Shown one piece after another: positions 17,187 through 25,399 of a stretch of DNA of 64,000 bases. Both the position numbers and the translations under genes were made by a program. The DNA is from Erythrobacter litoralis. Its GTDB lineage: Bacteria > Pseudomonadota > Alphaproteobacteria > Sphingomonadales > Sphingomonadaceae. The notes beneath the pieces were generated by a model, which was not told the origin of the DNA, searched no databases, and saw nothing but the letters and a program-made list of their open reading frames with translations. The stretch's first letter is position 1. Each line of letters opens with the position of its first letter. Where the stretch lies: the NCBI RefSeq assembly GCF_001719165.1, contig NZ_CP017057.1, forward strand, positions 124,001 to 188,000. The letters run 5' to 3'.

Positions 17187-17996
17187 TCAATCAGACGCCC
17201 CCAGATAACCCAGCTGGCCGGCCTTGAAGATCGTCTGCGCGCGGTTGACGCTGTCGAGTTTTTCGCCCGCACGGTGGATGTGATAGCGGATCGTCGCGTG
17301 GCTGCGGCTCAGGATCATGCTGATTTCCTTGTCCGTCTTGCCGATCGCCGCCCAGCGCAGACATTCGACCTCGCGTTTGGACAGCACGCAGTCGGACGGG
17401 ATTCTCCTTTTCGTGCGCATCGCCTGGACATAACCCGCGACGAAGCGACGCACGACCTGCGCGAAAAGCTGACCGTAGGCTGCGAATTCCTCGGACAGGT
17501 CCTCCTTCGCGCGGTCCATCGAGATGAAGCTCGACGCCGAGATCTGGCCGAAGGGCAGGTGCACCGGCACTACGATCGCTGCCTTGCACAGCGCGCGCTT
17601 CTCGAAATCGGTAAGGTCGATCTCTTCGAGATAGCAATTGCGCCAGCCGGTATTGAAGCGGTGCTCGTTCACCCAGAACGGCTCCGATTCGTACCGACAA
17701 GCGCGCGGCAGCGGAGAATGGAGAGCGAGCCGGTGATCCTCCCACCAGCGTGCGCCGTCGTCGAGCCAGCGAAAGATGTCGGCGTTGAGGATCGTGCCGT
17801 CGGCATCGACCATCGGCTCCTTGGACGAAATGTCGTCGCACACCGCGATCTGCATCCCGCGTTCCTGCGCGATGCGGGCGAGCGCGACGGCGGCATCGTG
17901 GATGTCCTCGGGACAGGTGATGGTGACTTCGTCGAGCAATTGCTCAATCGTTTCGCGGCCATGCGGCACGCGCAACTCTACGACATTGGTGCTCAC
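17187..17996 (-). CDS. LuxR-family transcriptional regulator (no LuxI partner)
   Basis: 269 aa. The C-terminal HTH is clear: LSKREVECLRWAAIGKTDKE and ISRSHATIRYHIHRAGEKL-type helices, ending in NRAQTIFKAGQLGYL (about 205-265). The N-terminal 190 residues resemble an autoinducer-binding-like sensor: PVHLPFGQISASSFIS fits the PxxxxxG..G.S strand. No luxI-type synthase is in the window, so it is a solo regulator that may sense a pathway intermediate. It lies inside the catabolic locus and is the only pathway-type regulator seen, so it is the best candidate to control the neighbouring operons. That is inference. Confidence 0.88.
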   Translation of the reverse strand: MSTNVVELRVPHGRETIEQLLDEVTITCPEDIHDAAVALARIAQERGMQIAVCDDISSKEPMVDADGTILNADIFRWLDDGARWWEDHRLALHSPLPRACRYESEPFWVNEHRFNTGWRNCYLEEIDLTDFEKRALCKAAIVVPVHLPFGQISASSFISMDRAKEDLSEEFAAYGQLFAQVVRRFVAGYVQAMRTKRRIPSDCVLSKREVECLRWAAIGKTDKEISMILSRSHATIRYHIHRAGEKLDSVNRAQTIFKAGQLGYLGASD

Positions 17997-18059
17997 TGGT
18001 TCCTCTCCTCCGGTTGGTCCCGTCTCGCCCAGCGTAGCTTAATTCTATCGATTCGCCTC

Positions 18060-18069
18060 GCACTTTACG
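18060..18069 (+). promoter_or_regulatory. Variant element between LuxR-type and acyl-CoA synthetase genes
   Basis: GCACTTTACG lies in the 137-bp divergent gap. It matches seven of the eight core bases and could mark autoregulation. Confidence 0.3.
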
Positions 18070-18133
18070 CAGGGGAATTGCGGATTAGGGCACTCTAGGC
18101 GAAAGATATGAAAAGGAAAGGAGCTTGGCGTTC

Positions 18134-19756
18134 ATGAGCTGGTCGGGATCGAATTTCGGTGTTGCCCTTCGCGCAATCGCCGCTGCGGTCGAGCCGGAGC
18201 GGCCGGCGATCGTTCACGGCGATCGTGTGGTGACCTGGGGGCAGCTCGATGCGGAGACGGACTGCATCGCGGCCGGGCTGCGGAGGAGGGGTCTGGTCCC
18301 AGGCGATATTGCGGGTCAGATGCTGCGCAACACGCCCGATTACCTGCTCGCCTATTTCGGCTGCGTGAAAGCTGGCGTGGCCCCGGTCAACGTGAACTAT
18401 CACTACAAGACGCGCGAACTTGCCGATATCGCCGCGCGCTTCGGACTGAAAGCGATCTTCACCGAGGCCGATTTCGCCGACCTTGCGCGCGAGGCGGTGC
18501 CCGAGGGAACCCAGGTGATCGACCTCTCGGGGGCAGAATGGGACACGTTGTGCAGCGAAGAGCCTGACGATGATTTCGCGATCCACGACGACCCGCAGGC
18601 GCTTTTCCTGACAGCGACCGGCGGGACCACCGGCATGCCCAAGGCGGTGATGTGGCCGATGGTGGAAGCCTGGCAGGCGTTCAGCATTTCGGTCTGGCAA
18701 CGTGGCCCCGGACAGCCGCCCTTCGTCGCGTCTTCACTGGAGGAGCAGGTCGCAGAGGCCGCCAAGATCGGCCCCGATCATCCGGCAAGCACCTCGCCGC
18801 TGCTGCTGCTTTCGCCGTTGATGCACGGGGCGGGACAGTTCACCGCCGTCATCCATCTGCTCAAGGGCGGGACGCTCGCCCTACTGCCTCATCCCAGGTT
18901 CGACGCCGACATGGCGCTCGACGAAATCAGGCGGATCGGGGCCAAGGGCGTCTTCATCGTCGGCGACGCCTTCGCGCTTCCCATTGCCGACCGGCTCGAC
19001 GAACGCGGCGATGCGGCGCGCGTCCTGCCGAGCCTGCGCTCGATCACGTCCTCGGGGGCGGTCTTCTCGCCCTCGCTCAAGCAGCGCCTGATCGCCCATC
19101 ACCCCGGGCTGATGATCGTGGATGCGCTGGGATCTTCCGAAAGCTCAGGAACGGGCATCGTCATCACCACCGCGCAAGGGTCCACGGGCGGGGGCAAGTT
19201 CCAACCGTTGCCGGGCCGCGAGACGAAGCTGTTCGACGAGAACCTCACCGAAATTCCGCCCGGGAGCGACGGCGTCGGTATCGTCGCGCGCACGGGGCCG
19301 CTGCCGCTCGGCTATCTCGGCGAGGGCGAGAAGAACCGCCAGACCTTTCCAGAAATCGGCGGGCGGCGCTGGCTGATGACCGGCGACCGCGCACGCTGGG
19401 CGTCGGACGGGAGCCTCGAATTCATCGGCCGCGACAACATGTGCATCAACACCGGCGGCGAGAAGGTTTTTCCCGAGGAGGTCGAGGCGGTGCTGATGGA
19501 GCATCCCTGCGTACACGATTGCCGCGTCGTCTCGCTGCCCGACGAACGCTTCGGGCGCAAGGTCGTCGCGGTGGTGGAACTGCATGGCGATGCCGATCGC
19601 AAGGATCTCGAGGACGCGCTCGATGCCCATGCCCGCGGGGGGCTGGCGGGCTACAAGATCCCGAGGCTCTATATCTTCACCGGCACCTCGCTGCGGCTCA
19701 ACAACGGCAAGCCCGATTACAAGACCGCGCAGCGACTCGCCGACGAAGCCGCCTGA
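18134..19756 (+). CDS. AMP-forming acyl-CoA synthetase
   Basis: Activates a carboxylic acid to its CoA thioester via an acyl-adenylate; 540 aa. The P-loop is TATGGTTGMPKAVMW (about 162-176), where TSGTTGxPKG is usual. The adenylate-binding region is LGSSESSGTG, the hinge TGDRARWASDG, and the catalytic lysine is in LNNGKPDYKTA near the C-terminus. ATG 18134 is chosen over TTG 18125 because AAAGGAG ends 11 bases before it. The substrate is probably a pathway intermediate such as a terpenoid or steroid acid, inferred from context only. Confidence 0.92.
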   Translation: MSWSGSNFGVALRAIAAAVEPERPAIVHGDRVVTWGQLDAETDCIAAGLRRRGLVPGDIAGQMLRNTPDYLLAYFGCVKAGVAPVNVNYHYKTRELADIAARFGLKAIFTEADFADLAREAVPEGTQVIDLSGAEWDTLCSEEPDDDFAIHDDPQALFLTATGGTTGMPKAVMWPMVEAWQAFSISVWQRGPGQPPFVASSLEEQVAEAAKIGPDHPASTSPLLLLSPLMHGAGQFTAVIHLLKGGTLALLPHPRFDADMALDEIRRIGAKGVFIVGDAFALPIADRLDERGDAARVLPSLRSITSSGAVFSPSLKQRLIAHHPGLMIVDALGSSESSGTGIVITTAQGSTGGGKFQPLPGRETKLFDENLTEIPPGSDGVGIVARTGPLPLGYLGEGEKNRQTFPEIGGRRWLMTGDRARWASDGSLEFIGRDNMCINTGGEKVFPEEVEAVLMEHPCVHDCRVVSLPDERFGRKVVAVVELHGDADRKDLEDALDAHARGGLAGYKIPRLYIFTGTSLRLNNGKPDYKTAQRLADEAA

Positions 19757-19838
19757 CCCGGGCGCGTCGATCATGTTGCAAGACCCGCGCGCGGTCGATA
19801 TTGCAGTGGTTTCGACATCGGAGAAAGACTGCCCCCTC

Positions 19839-20315
19839 ATGCGCTCTGCCGCAACACGTCTTGCGCGTCTACTGCTGCTCTTCGCCGCCTTTGCCGCTTG
19901 CGTGCAGTGGACGATTCCGCATGGCTGGATGATCGCCTCGGCGCATGAGGTGGCCGGGGAAGATGTGCCTCTTCTCGCTCCCTGCCCTGCGACCTCGCCC
20001 GAACTGGCGAAGCTGGCCGAGCGCGCATCAGGTTCCTTCCGCGACCATCACGCCCATCACGGCGCAATGGATTACTCGGCGAAGGGCCACGGCTCTGATG
20101 ACGCCGAGGGCAAGGACGCGATGCACGGCGCCGCGCAGGCGCAATGCGATTTCGCAGCAATCGGCGCGCCGGTCCTGCCGCCCGATTCGCCCGACATCGC
20201 CGCGCCCGCCCCGCAGGGAGCCGCAATGCTCCCCGCTTTCCCCGAGGCCATGCCCGGCCGCGGCCTCGCCGCGCCGCCGCCGCCGTCGACCGGACCCCCG
20301 CTTCCCCGAGCATAA
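19839..20315 (+). CDS. His-rich DUF2946-like exported protein
   Basis: 158 aa. An N-terminal hydrophobic helix (about 8-25) is a signal or anchor. It is followed by a Pro/Cys segment and a His/Asp/Met-rich stretch with FRDHHAHHGAMDY and GHGSDDAEGKDAMHG (about 65-100), then AQCDF and a proline-rich tail. The pattern resembles DUF2946-type proteins found next to copper and TonB genes. It probably binds metal in the periplasm. ATG 19839 has GGAGAAAG upstream. It precedes the TonB receptor and PepSY gene on the same strand. Confidence 0.65.
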   Translation: MRSAATRLARLLLLFAAFAACVQWTIPHGWMIASAHEVAGEDVPLLAPCPATSPELAKLAERASGSFRDHHAHHGAMDYSAKGHGSDDAEGKDAMHGAAQAQCDFAAIGAPVLPPDSPDIAAPAPQGAAMLPAFPEAMPGRGLAAPPPPSTGPPLPRA

Positions 20316-20448
20316 GACCTGAACCGTCCGCGCGCCCGCGATCCTGCGGCGCTTCGGGCTCATGTCCTGCCCTGCCCGATGCGGCGGGGCTGCGCCCCCA
20401 GTCCGGCAGATTGCCGGTGCGGTGCATCGCTCCAGGGATTACCATTCA

Positions 20449-22578
20449 ATGCACGTTCTTTCCTTTGCGCGGCCGCTGGTCGCGATTACGCTCCTTTCCT
20501 GCCCCGCCTCCCTCCTCCACGCGCAGGGCATCGGCCAGCGCCAGGACGAGATCATCGTCACCGCGGCCGCCGCCGGTTCGCCCACCTCGCCCTCGGTCGA
20601 GGAAGCGCGCGAAGAGCTCGAACGTATCCCCGGCGCGATCGGCGTCGTCGAGGATGAGGGCTTTGCCGACATCTTTGCCCAGTCGATCGGCGACACGCTG
20701 GAGCTGACCCCCGGCGTCTTCGCCGACACCAGCGCCCAGCGCGAAAGCCGCATCTCGATCCGAGGGTCGGGCCTCAATTCCTCTTTCGAGCGGCGCGGGT
20801 TGATGGTGTTACGCGACGGTATCCCGATCAGCCGCGCAGCGGGCAACACCGAGTTCCAGGAGATCGACCCGCTCACCATTCGCTACATCGAGGTGTTCAA
20901 GGGCGCGAACGGCCTGCGCTACGGCGCGACCCAGCTGGGCGGCGCGGTCAACGTGGTGAGCCCGACCGGCCGCACCGCGCGCTCGCCCATCGCCGTGCGG
21001 GCCGAGGGCGGTAGTTTCGAAACCTTCCGAGGCAATGCCTCTTTCGCGGGCGAGGGCGAGAACACCGATTATTGGCTCGGCGTGACGGGGCTGACCAGCG
21101 ACGGATATCGCGAGCACAGCGATGTCCGCAGTCTGTATGGCCACGGCAATTTCGGCTGGAAGGTCGCGGACAATATCGAGACGCGCTTCTACGTCACCGC
21201 GCTGTCGGACAATTTCGAACTCGCTGGAACCCTTACGCTCGAGGACGCGCTCGCCAATCCCACTGCGGCAGGGCGGCCGGTGACGATCGGCCCGTTCTTC
21301 CCCGGCGGGCCGGTAACAGTGCTCGATCCCGGTCCGGTGGCGGACGACTGGGACCGCAATCTCGACGTGATCCGCGTATCTAACCTCACCGTGATCGACA
21401 TGGGTGGCGCGGATCTCGAACTCGGCGCATGGTATTCGCGCCGCAGCCTCGACCACGCGATCACCCGCTTTGCCGGGATCATCGTGCAGGGCGAGGACGA
21501 GGTCGGCGGCTCGATCCGTCTGACCGGCGACCTTCCCTTCCTCAGCGCCCAGAGCCGCTGGCAGGTAGGCGCGATCTACGCCTTCGGAAGCAATGACGCG
21601 CAGACATACGAGAACCTTTCGGGCGAGCGGGGTGCGCTCCGCACCCGCTCGGACCAGGATTCGGAAATGCTGATGACCTATGGGCAGCTCGATCTTGGCC
21701 TGACCGACAATTTCACCCTCATCGCGGGCGGCCAGTATGCCCGCGCGGTTCGTGACGTGGAGGCGATCGTCGACACCGTCTCGGGTCGCGGCGAATACGA
21801 CCAGTTCAACCCGCGCGTCGGCGTGCTGCTCGATGTGTCGGAGGACATCCAGGTCTTCGGCAACGTCAACCGCAGTTTCGAGCCGCCGAGCCTTGCAGAC
21901 CTCACCTCGGGTGGGGCATTCCCTTTCGCCCCGCTCGATGAACAGCGCGCGACCGTGTTCGAGATCGGCACGCGCGGCGCCAAGGGCGTGTTCTCATGGG
22001 ACGTCGCGGCCTACCGCGCGGAGATCGAGAACGAGTTTCTCGACTTCGCAGTGCCGGGTGCGCGCGGGCTTATCACCGTGACGGGCAATGGCGACCGAAC
22101 GATCCACCAGGGGCTTGAGGCGGGTATCGACGTTCGTCCGGCCAAGAACACGCTCGAGGCGCGAGGCCAGTCGCTGCGGCTTTCGGCGGCCTATACCTTC
22201 AACGATTTCACCTTCGAGGACGATGCGACCTATGGTGACAACCAGCTCGCGGGCGTCCCACGCCACGTGCTGATCGCCGAGGCGCGCTTCGACCAGGTGG
22301 ACGACTGGTATCTATCCGCCACCCTGCGCTTCATCCCCGAGGGTCCGTGGGCGGATTATGCCAATACCGAGCGGGCACCGGGCTACGAAACGGTCCAGCT
22401 GACCGCGGGCGTCGCCGTGTTCGAGGACTTCATCCTGTTCGGATCGGTCGAGAATCTGTTCGACACCGTCTTCATCTCGAACCTCACCACGGTCGCCGAC
22501 CAGTCCGCCACCCCGTCCGCCATCTATACCCCCGGCCAAGGCCGCGCCTTTTTTGGCGGCATCCGGGCGCGATTCTGA
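20449..22578 (+). CDS. TonB-dependent outer membrane receptor (probable metal/siderophore)
   Basis: 709 aa. It has a signal peptide (about 1-25, ending LLHAQ), a TonB-box-like DEIIVTA (about 32-38), a plug domain with RISIRGSGLNSSFERRG and a barrel ending in aromatic FGGIRARF. The plug is of the FecA/BtuB class. It is followed 13 bp later by a PepSY membrane protein and preceded by a His-rich protein, an arrangement typical of iron or copper-chelate uptake. It differs from the second receptor at 59185-61608, which is longer and linked to oxygenases. Confidence 0.92.
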   Translation: MHVLSFARPLVAITLLSCPASLLHAQGIGQRQDEIIVTAAAAGSPTSPSVEEAREELERIPGAIGVVEDEGFADIFAQSIGDTLELTPGVFADTSAQRESRISIRGSGLNSSFERRGLMVLRDGIPISRAAGNTEFQEIDPLTIRYIEVFKGANGLRYGATQLGGAVNVVSPTGRTARSPIAVRAEGGSFETFRGNASFAGEGENTDYWLGVTGLTSDGYREHSDVRSLYGHGNFGWKVADNIETRFYVTALSDNFELAGTLTLEDALANPTAAGRPVTIGPFFPGGPVTVLDPGPVADDWDRNLDVIRVSNLTVIDMGGADLELGAWYSRRSLDHAITRFAGIIVQGEDEVGGSIRLTGDLPFLSAQSRWQVGAIYAFGSNDAQTYENLSGERGALRTRSDQDSEMLMTYGQLDLGLTDNFTLIAGGQYARAVRDVEAIVDTVSGRGEYDQFNPRVGVLLDVSEDIQVFGNVNRSFEPPSLADLTSGGAFPFAPLDEQRATVFEIGTRGAKGVFSWDVAAYRAEIENEFLDFAVPGARGLITVTGNGDRTIHQGLEAGIDVRPAKNTLEARGQSLRLSAAYTFNDFTFEDDATYGDNQLAGVPRHVLIAEARFDQVDDWYLSATLRFIPEGPWADYANTERAPGYETVQLTAGVAVFEDFILFGSVENLFDTVFISNLTTVADQSATPSAIYTPGQGRAFFGGIRARF

Positions 22579-22591
22579 AGGAGCATCTGCC

Positions 22592-24238
22592 ATGTCGCTG
22601 AAGAACAGATCTGCGCGCTGGTCCAATTCCAAGCACCGCTGGCTTGCGCTGGTGGGGGGGATCAGCCTCTTGGTGTGGGGCCTTTCCGGCCTCACTCACA
22701 TCGCAATGGTGATGTTCGGGCCGCAGCAGGCTCAGTTCATGCCGCCTGCGGCTGAGGTCGAATTCACCGATGCGCGGCCGATTTCGGAAACCCTCGCGGC
22801 GAACGGGATCGCACAGGCGGTTGCAGTGAAGACCGTGCCGTCGCCCGATGGCAAGGCGCTGTGGCAGGTGACCGAGGAGCCGATGGCCGAACGCCGCTAT
22901 TTCGCACCTTCCGACGGGCGCGAAATCACGGGTGGCGACCGCACTCAGGCGGAATTCATCGCCCGCCACTTCCTCGCCACCGACCGAGAGGTCCTCTCGG
23001 TGAGCCTCCAGACCGAATTCGACGCGGACTACCCGTGGGTCAACCGCCTGCTGCCGGTGTGGAAGGTCGAGTTCGCGGGCGACGACCGGCTGACCGCCTA
23101 TGTCCACACCGAGACATCAAGCCTCGCGGCTGTGAACAACAGCACCAAGGAGGCGCTCCAGACCGCGTTCCGCGTGTTCCACACCTGGGAATGGGTGCCG
23201 CAGGGCATGGACTGGCTGCGCGTCGTGGTGATCGGCCTAATGGTCGCGAGCCTGCTAGCGCTCGCTGTGACTGGCATCGCTATGCTAGTGACGGTTCGGC
23301 GCAAGAAGCGCGCGCCGGGCGCGAAGGGCTGGCACCGGATGGCGGGCTATGTCCTCGCGCTGCCGCTCATCATGTTCTCGGCCAGCGGCATCTACCACCT
23401 CGTCCAGTCCGCTTTAGTTCCGCCGGCCTCGCAGCTGCGCATGGGCGAACCGGTCAACGTCGCGAGCGGCGCCTGGCCGGTCGAGCGCGACTGGGCGGCG
23501 CTCTCGCAGGGCCGCGACATCACCTCGGTCGCACTGGTCGAGGGAGGCGCGGGCGAACCGCTCTACCGCATCGGGCTGAAGCCAGCTCCCGGCAGCATGG
23601 GCGGCGGCGAACATGATCACGACGGCGGCGAGAAGGCCGACGGCATGGCCGGGCATGACCACGCGAGCATGATGGCGAGCGAAGCCGAAGCCGCACCCGT
23701 CACCGACGACGAAATCCGCGAGGCGCGCTTCACCGGCATCAGGCCCGATGGCCCCGCGATCTATCTCGACGCGGCGACCGGCGAGGTCGTGGAAGAGGGC
23801 GACCGCGACCTTGCGCTCGCCGTCGCGCGGCGCTTCTCGGGTGCTTCGGACGGGACGGTGGCGAGGATGGAGCTCGTCACCCGCTTCAGCCACGAATACG
23901 ATTTCCGCAACAAGCGTCTACCGGTCTGGCGGGTCGATTACGGCGAGCCAGTGAACGCCACCCTGTTCGTCGATACCGGCGCGGGCGTTCTGGTCGACCG
24001 GGTGGCCGACTGGGAAAAGCCCGAGCGGTGGGTGTTCGGCATGATCCACAAGTGGAACTTCCTCTTCCCGCTCGGGCGGCTGGGGCTGAACGTGACCGTG
24101 GCGGGTTTCGTAATCGCGCTGATCGCGCTGATGGCGATCCTCGGGCTCAGGATGGATCTTGCCCACAGGCTTCGCGGGAGGCGCCCGAAAGCGGGGGAAG
24201 CGCAGCCCTTGCCGGGCGCGGAGCAGCCGGCGGAATGA
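22592..24238 (+). CDS. PepSY-domain inner membrane protein (siderophore-reductase-like)
   Basis: 548 aa with PepSY_TM architecture: a TM helix at about 20-40, a long periplasmic PepSY region, helices near 215-235 and 252-275, a second periplasmic region and a last helix near 500-525. The second loop holds a metal-binding-looking insert with GGGEHDHDGGEKADG and GHDHASMM. FRVFHTWEW and MIHKWNFLF carry histidines that could ligate heme or metal as in ferric-chelate reductases. It is coupled to the TonB receptor upstream, so metal release or reduction after uptake is likely. Confidence 0.85.
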   Translation: MSLKNRSARWSNSKHRWLALVGGISLLVWGLSGLTHIAMVMFGPQQAQFMPPAAEVEFTDARPISETLAANGIAQAVAVKTVPSPDGKALWQVTEEPMAERRYFAPSDGREITGGDRTQAEFIARHFLATDREVLSVSLQTEFDADYPWVNRLLPVWKVEFAGDDRLTAYVHTETSSLAAVNNSTKEALQTAFRVFHTWEWVPQGMDWLRVVVIGLMVASLLALAVTGIAMLVTVRRKKRAPGAKGWHRMAGYVLALPLIMFSASGIYHLVQSALVPPASQLRMGEPVNVASGAWPVERDWAALSQGRDITSVALVEGGAGEPLYRIGLKPAPGSMGGGEHDHDGGEKADGMAGHDHASMMASEAEAAPVTDDEIREARFTGIRPDGPAIYLDAATGEVVEEGDRDLALAVARRFSGASDGTVARMELVTRFSHEYDFRNKRLPVWRVDYGEPVNATLFVDTGAGVLVDRVADWEKPERWVFGMIHKWNFLFPLGRLGLNVTVAGFVIALIALMAILGLRMDLAHRLRGRRPKAGEAQPLPGAEQPAE

Positions 24239-24358
24239 AGAGGGCGGCCGGCCCGTCGCGGGTCGCCGGGCCCGCCGCGCTTTCCGACGCGGGGTGTCCT
24301 GGTTGCTTCTATCGGACGGAATGGACGGCGGGGCGCAGCCGGAACGGCATGGGCAGCA

Positions 24359-25399
24359 TCAGAACCAGGCGCGCAGGCCGATCAGCAGCTTGAGGCCGTC
24401 GGGGTCTTCCCCGGCAGCGCGTGCGATGTCGGCGGTCCGGCCCGTCCTCACTTCGTATTCGATGCCGAGATAGGGCGCGAACTCGCGGAGGAATTCGTAC
24501 CGCAGCCGCACGCCCGGCTCGATCGTCGTGAGGCCGGCGCCGATGCCGCGTTCGGGGATGTCCTGGGCGGAAAGTTCGACCTCGATCCGGGGCTGGACTA
24601 TGAGAAGCTGGGTGATGCGCTGATCGTATTCGGCCTCGATCCGGGCGGTAAGATCGCCTTCGGTGGAAAGGAAAAGCGCTGCGTCGAGTTCGAACATGTA
24701 GGGCGCAAGGCCCTGTATGCCTGCGACGAGATGCGCGCGCGTATCGGGCGCGTCATCGATCCGGATACCCGCCTGCAGGTCGAAGAATGGCCCGATGGCG
24801 CGGGAATAGAGCGCCTGCGCCTCGGCATTCTCCAGGCTTCCGCAGAATTCGCCTTCGCCTTCGGTCTTGAGAACGAAGCGGTTGATGTCGCCGCCATAAA
24901 AGGCCTGGGCGTCCCACAGGTAGCCGTCCTCGCCGCCATCGGCCGGGATGCGCGCCTCGAGCCGCTCGATCATCACCATGCCGGTGCGAAACCCCCCATT
25001 TTCGCGGGCGAGCGTCTTGCGCGCGGGCGCCATCGCCTCCGCGCCCCAGATCGCGTCGGCGGCGTGGCGCGGGCCTTCGAGCGCGCGGGGCGGAACGGCA
25101 TCTTCGGGCGCGGCGCCGGGGACAGTCTTGTCGGGGCTCGCGCCGTGCGAGGAATGATCCATGCCGGGCATTTTCGGCTTATCCTGCTCCATGCCCCGTG
25201 CCCCGCCATGGGCCGAATGGTCGGCTTCGCCGCGCTCTGTCCCTTCCTTCGGCGGACATTGCTCGGGCGGCAGGTGGCCCATGGCGCAATGGTCCATCTC
25301 CTGAGCTTTCGCAGCGGGAGGCGCGCCATGGCCGCCATGATCCTGCGCGCCGAGCGGTCCCGCAAAGAGCGCGGTGCAGGCCAGCCACGCAAGGCGCAT
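24359..25399 (-). CDS. copB: Copper resistance protein B, outer membrane
   Basis: 346 aa with a signal peptide ending LGAQ (about 1-19). A His/Met-rich region (about 20-95) contains DHGGHG, MDHCAMGHLP, ADHSAHGG and MDHSSHG. A CopB/PcoB beta-barrel domain follows, ending LLIGLRAWF. It binds copper at the cell surface. ATG 25399 overlaps the copA stop (TGATG); a GTG one codon upstream would overlap as GTGA. It is convergent with the PepSY gene. Confidence 0.93.
   Translation of the reverse strand: MRLAWLACTALFAGPLGAQDHGGHGAPPAAKAQEMDHCAMGHLPPEQCPPKEGTERGEADHSAHGGARGMEQDKPKMPGMDHSSHGASPDKTVPGAAPEDAVPPRALEGPRHAADAIWGAEAMAPARKTLARENGGFRTGMVMIERLEARIPADGGEDGYLWDAQAFYGGDINRFVLKTEGEGEFCGSLENAEAQALYSRAIGPFFDLQAGIRIDDAPDTRAHLVAGIQGLAPYMFELDAALFLSTEGDLTARIEAEYDQRITQLLIVQPRIEVELSAQDIPERGIGAGLTTIEPGVRLRYEFLREFAPYLGIEYEVRTGRTADIARAAGEDPDGLKLLIGLRAWF

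Noticed and set aside
20316..20448. Cobalamin riboswitch before the TonB receptor
   Set aside because: The 133-bp leader shows no B12-box-like sequence and is too short for a full riboswitch.
24239..24358. Terminator between the convergent PepSY and copB genes
   Set aside because: GC-rich inverted repeats are visible but none has a T-run or a clean stem in either direction.
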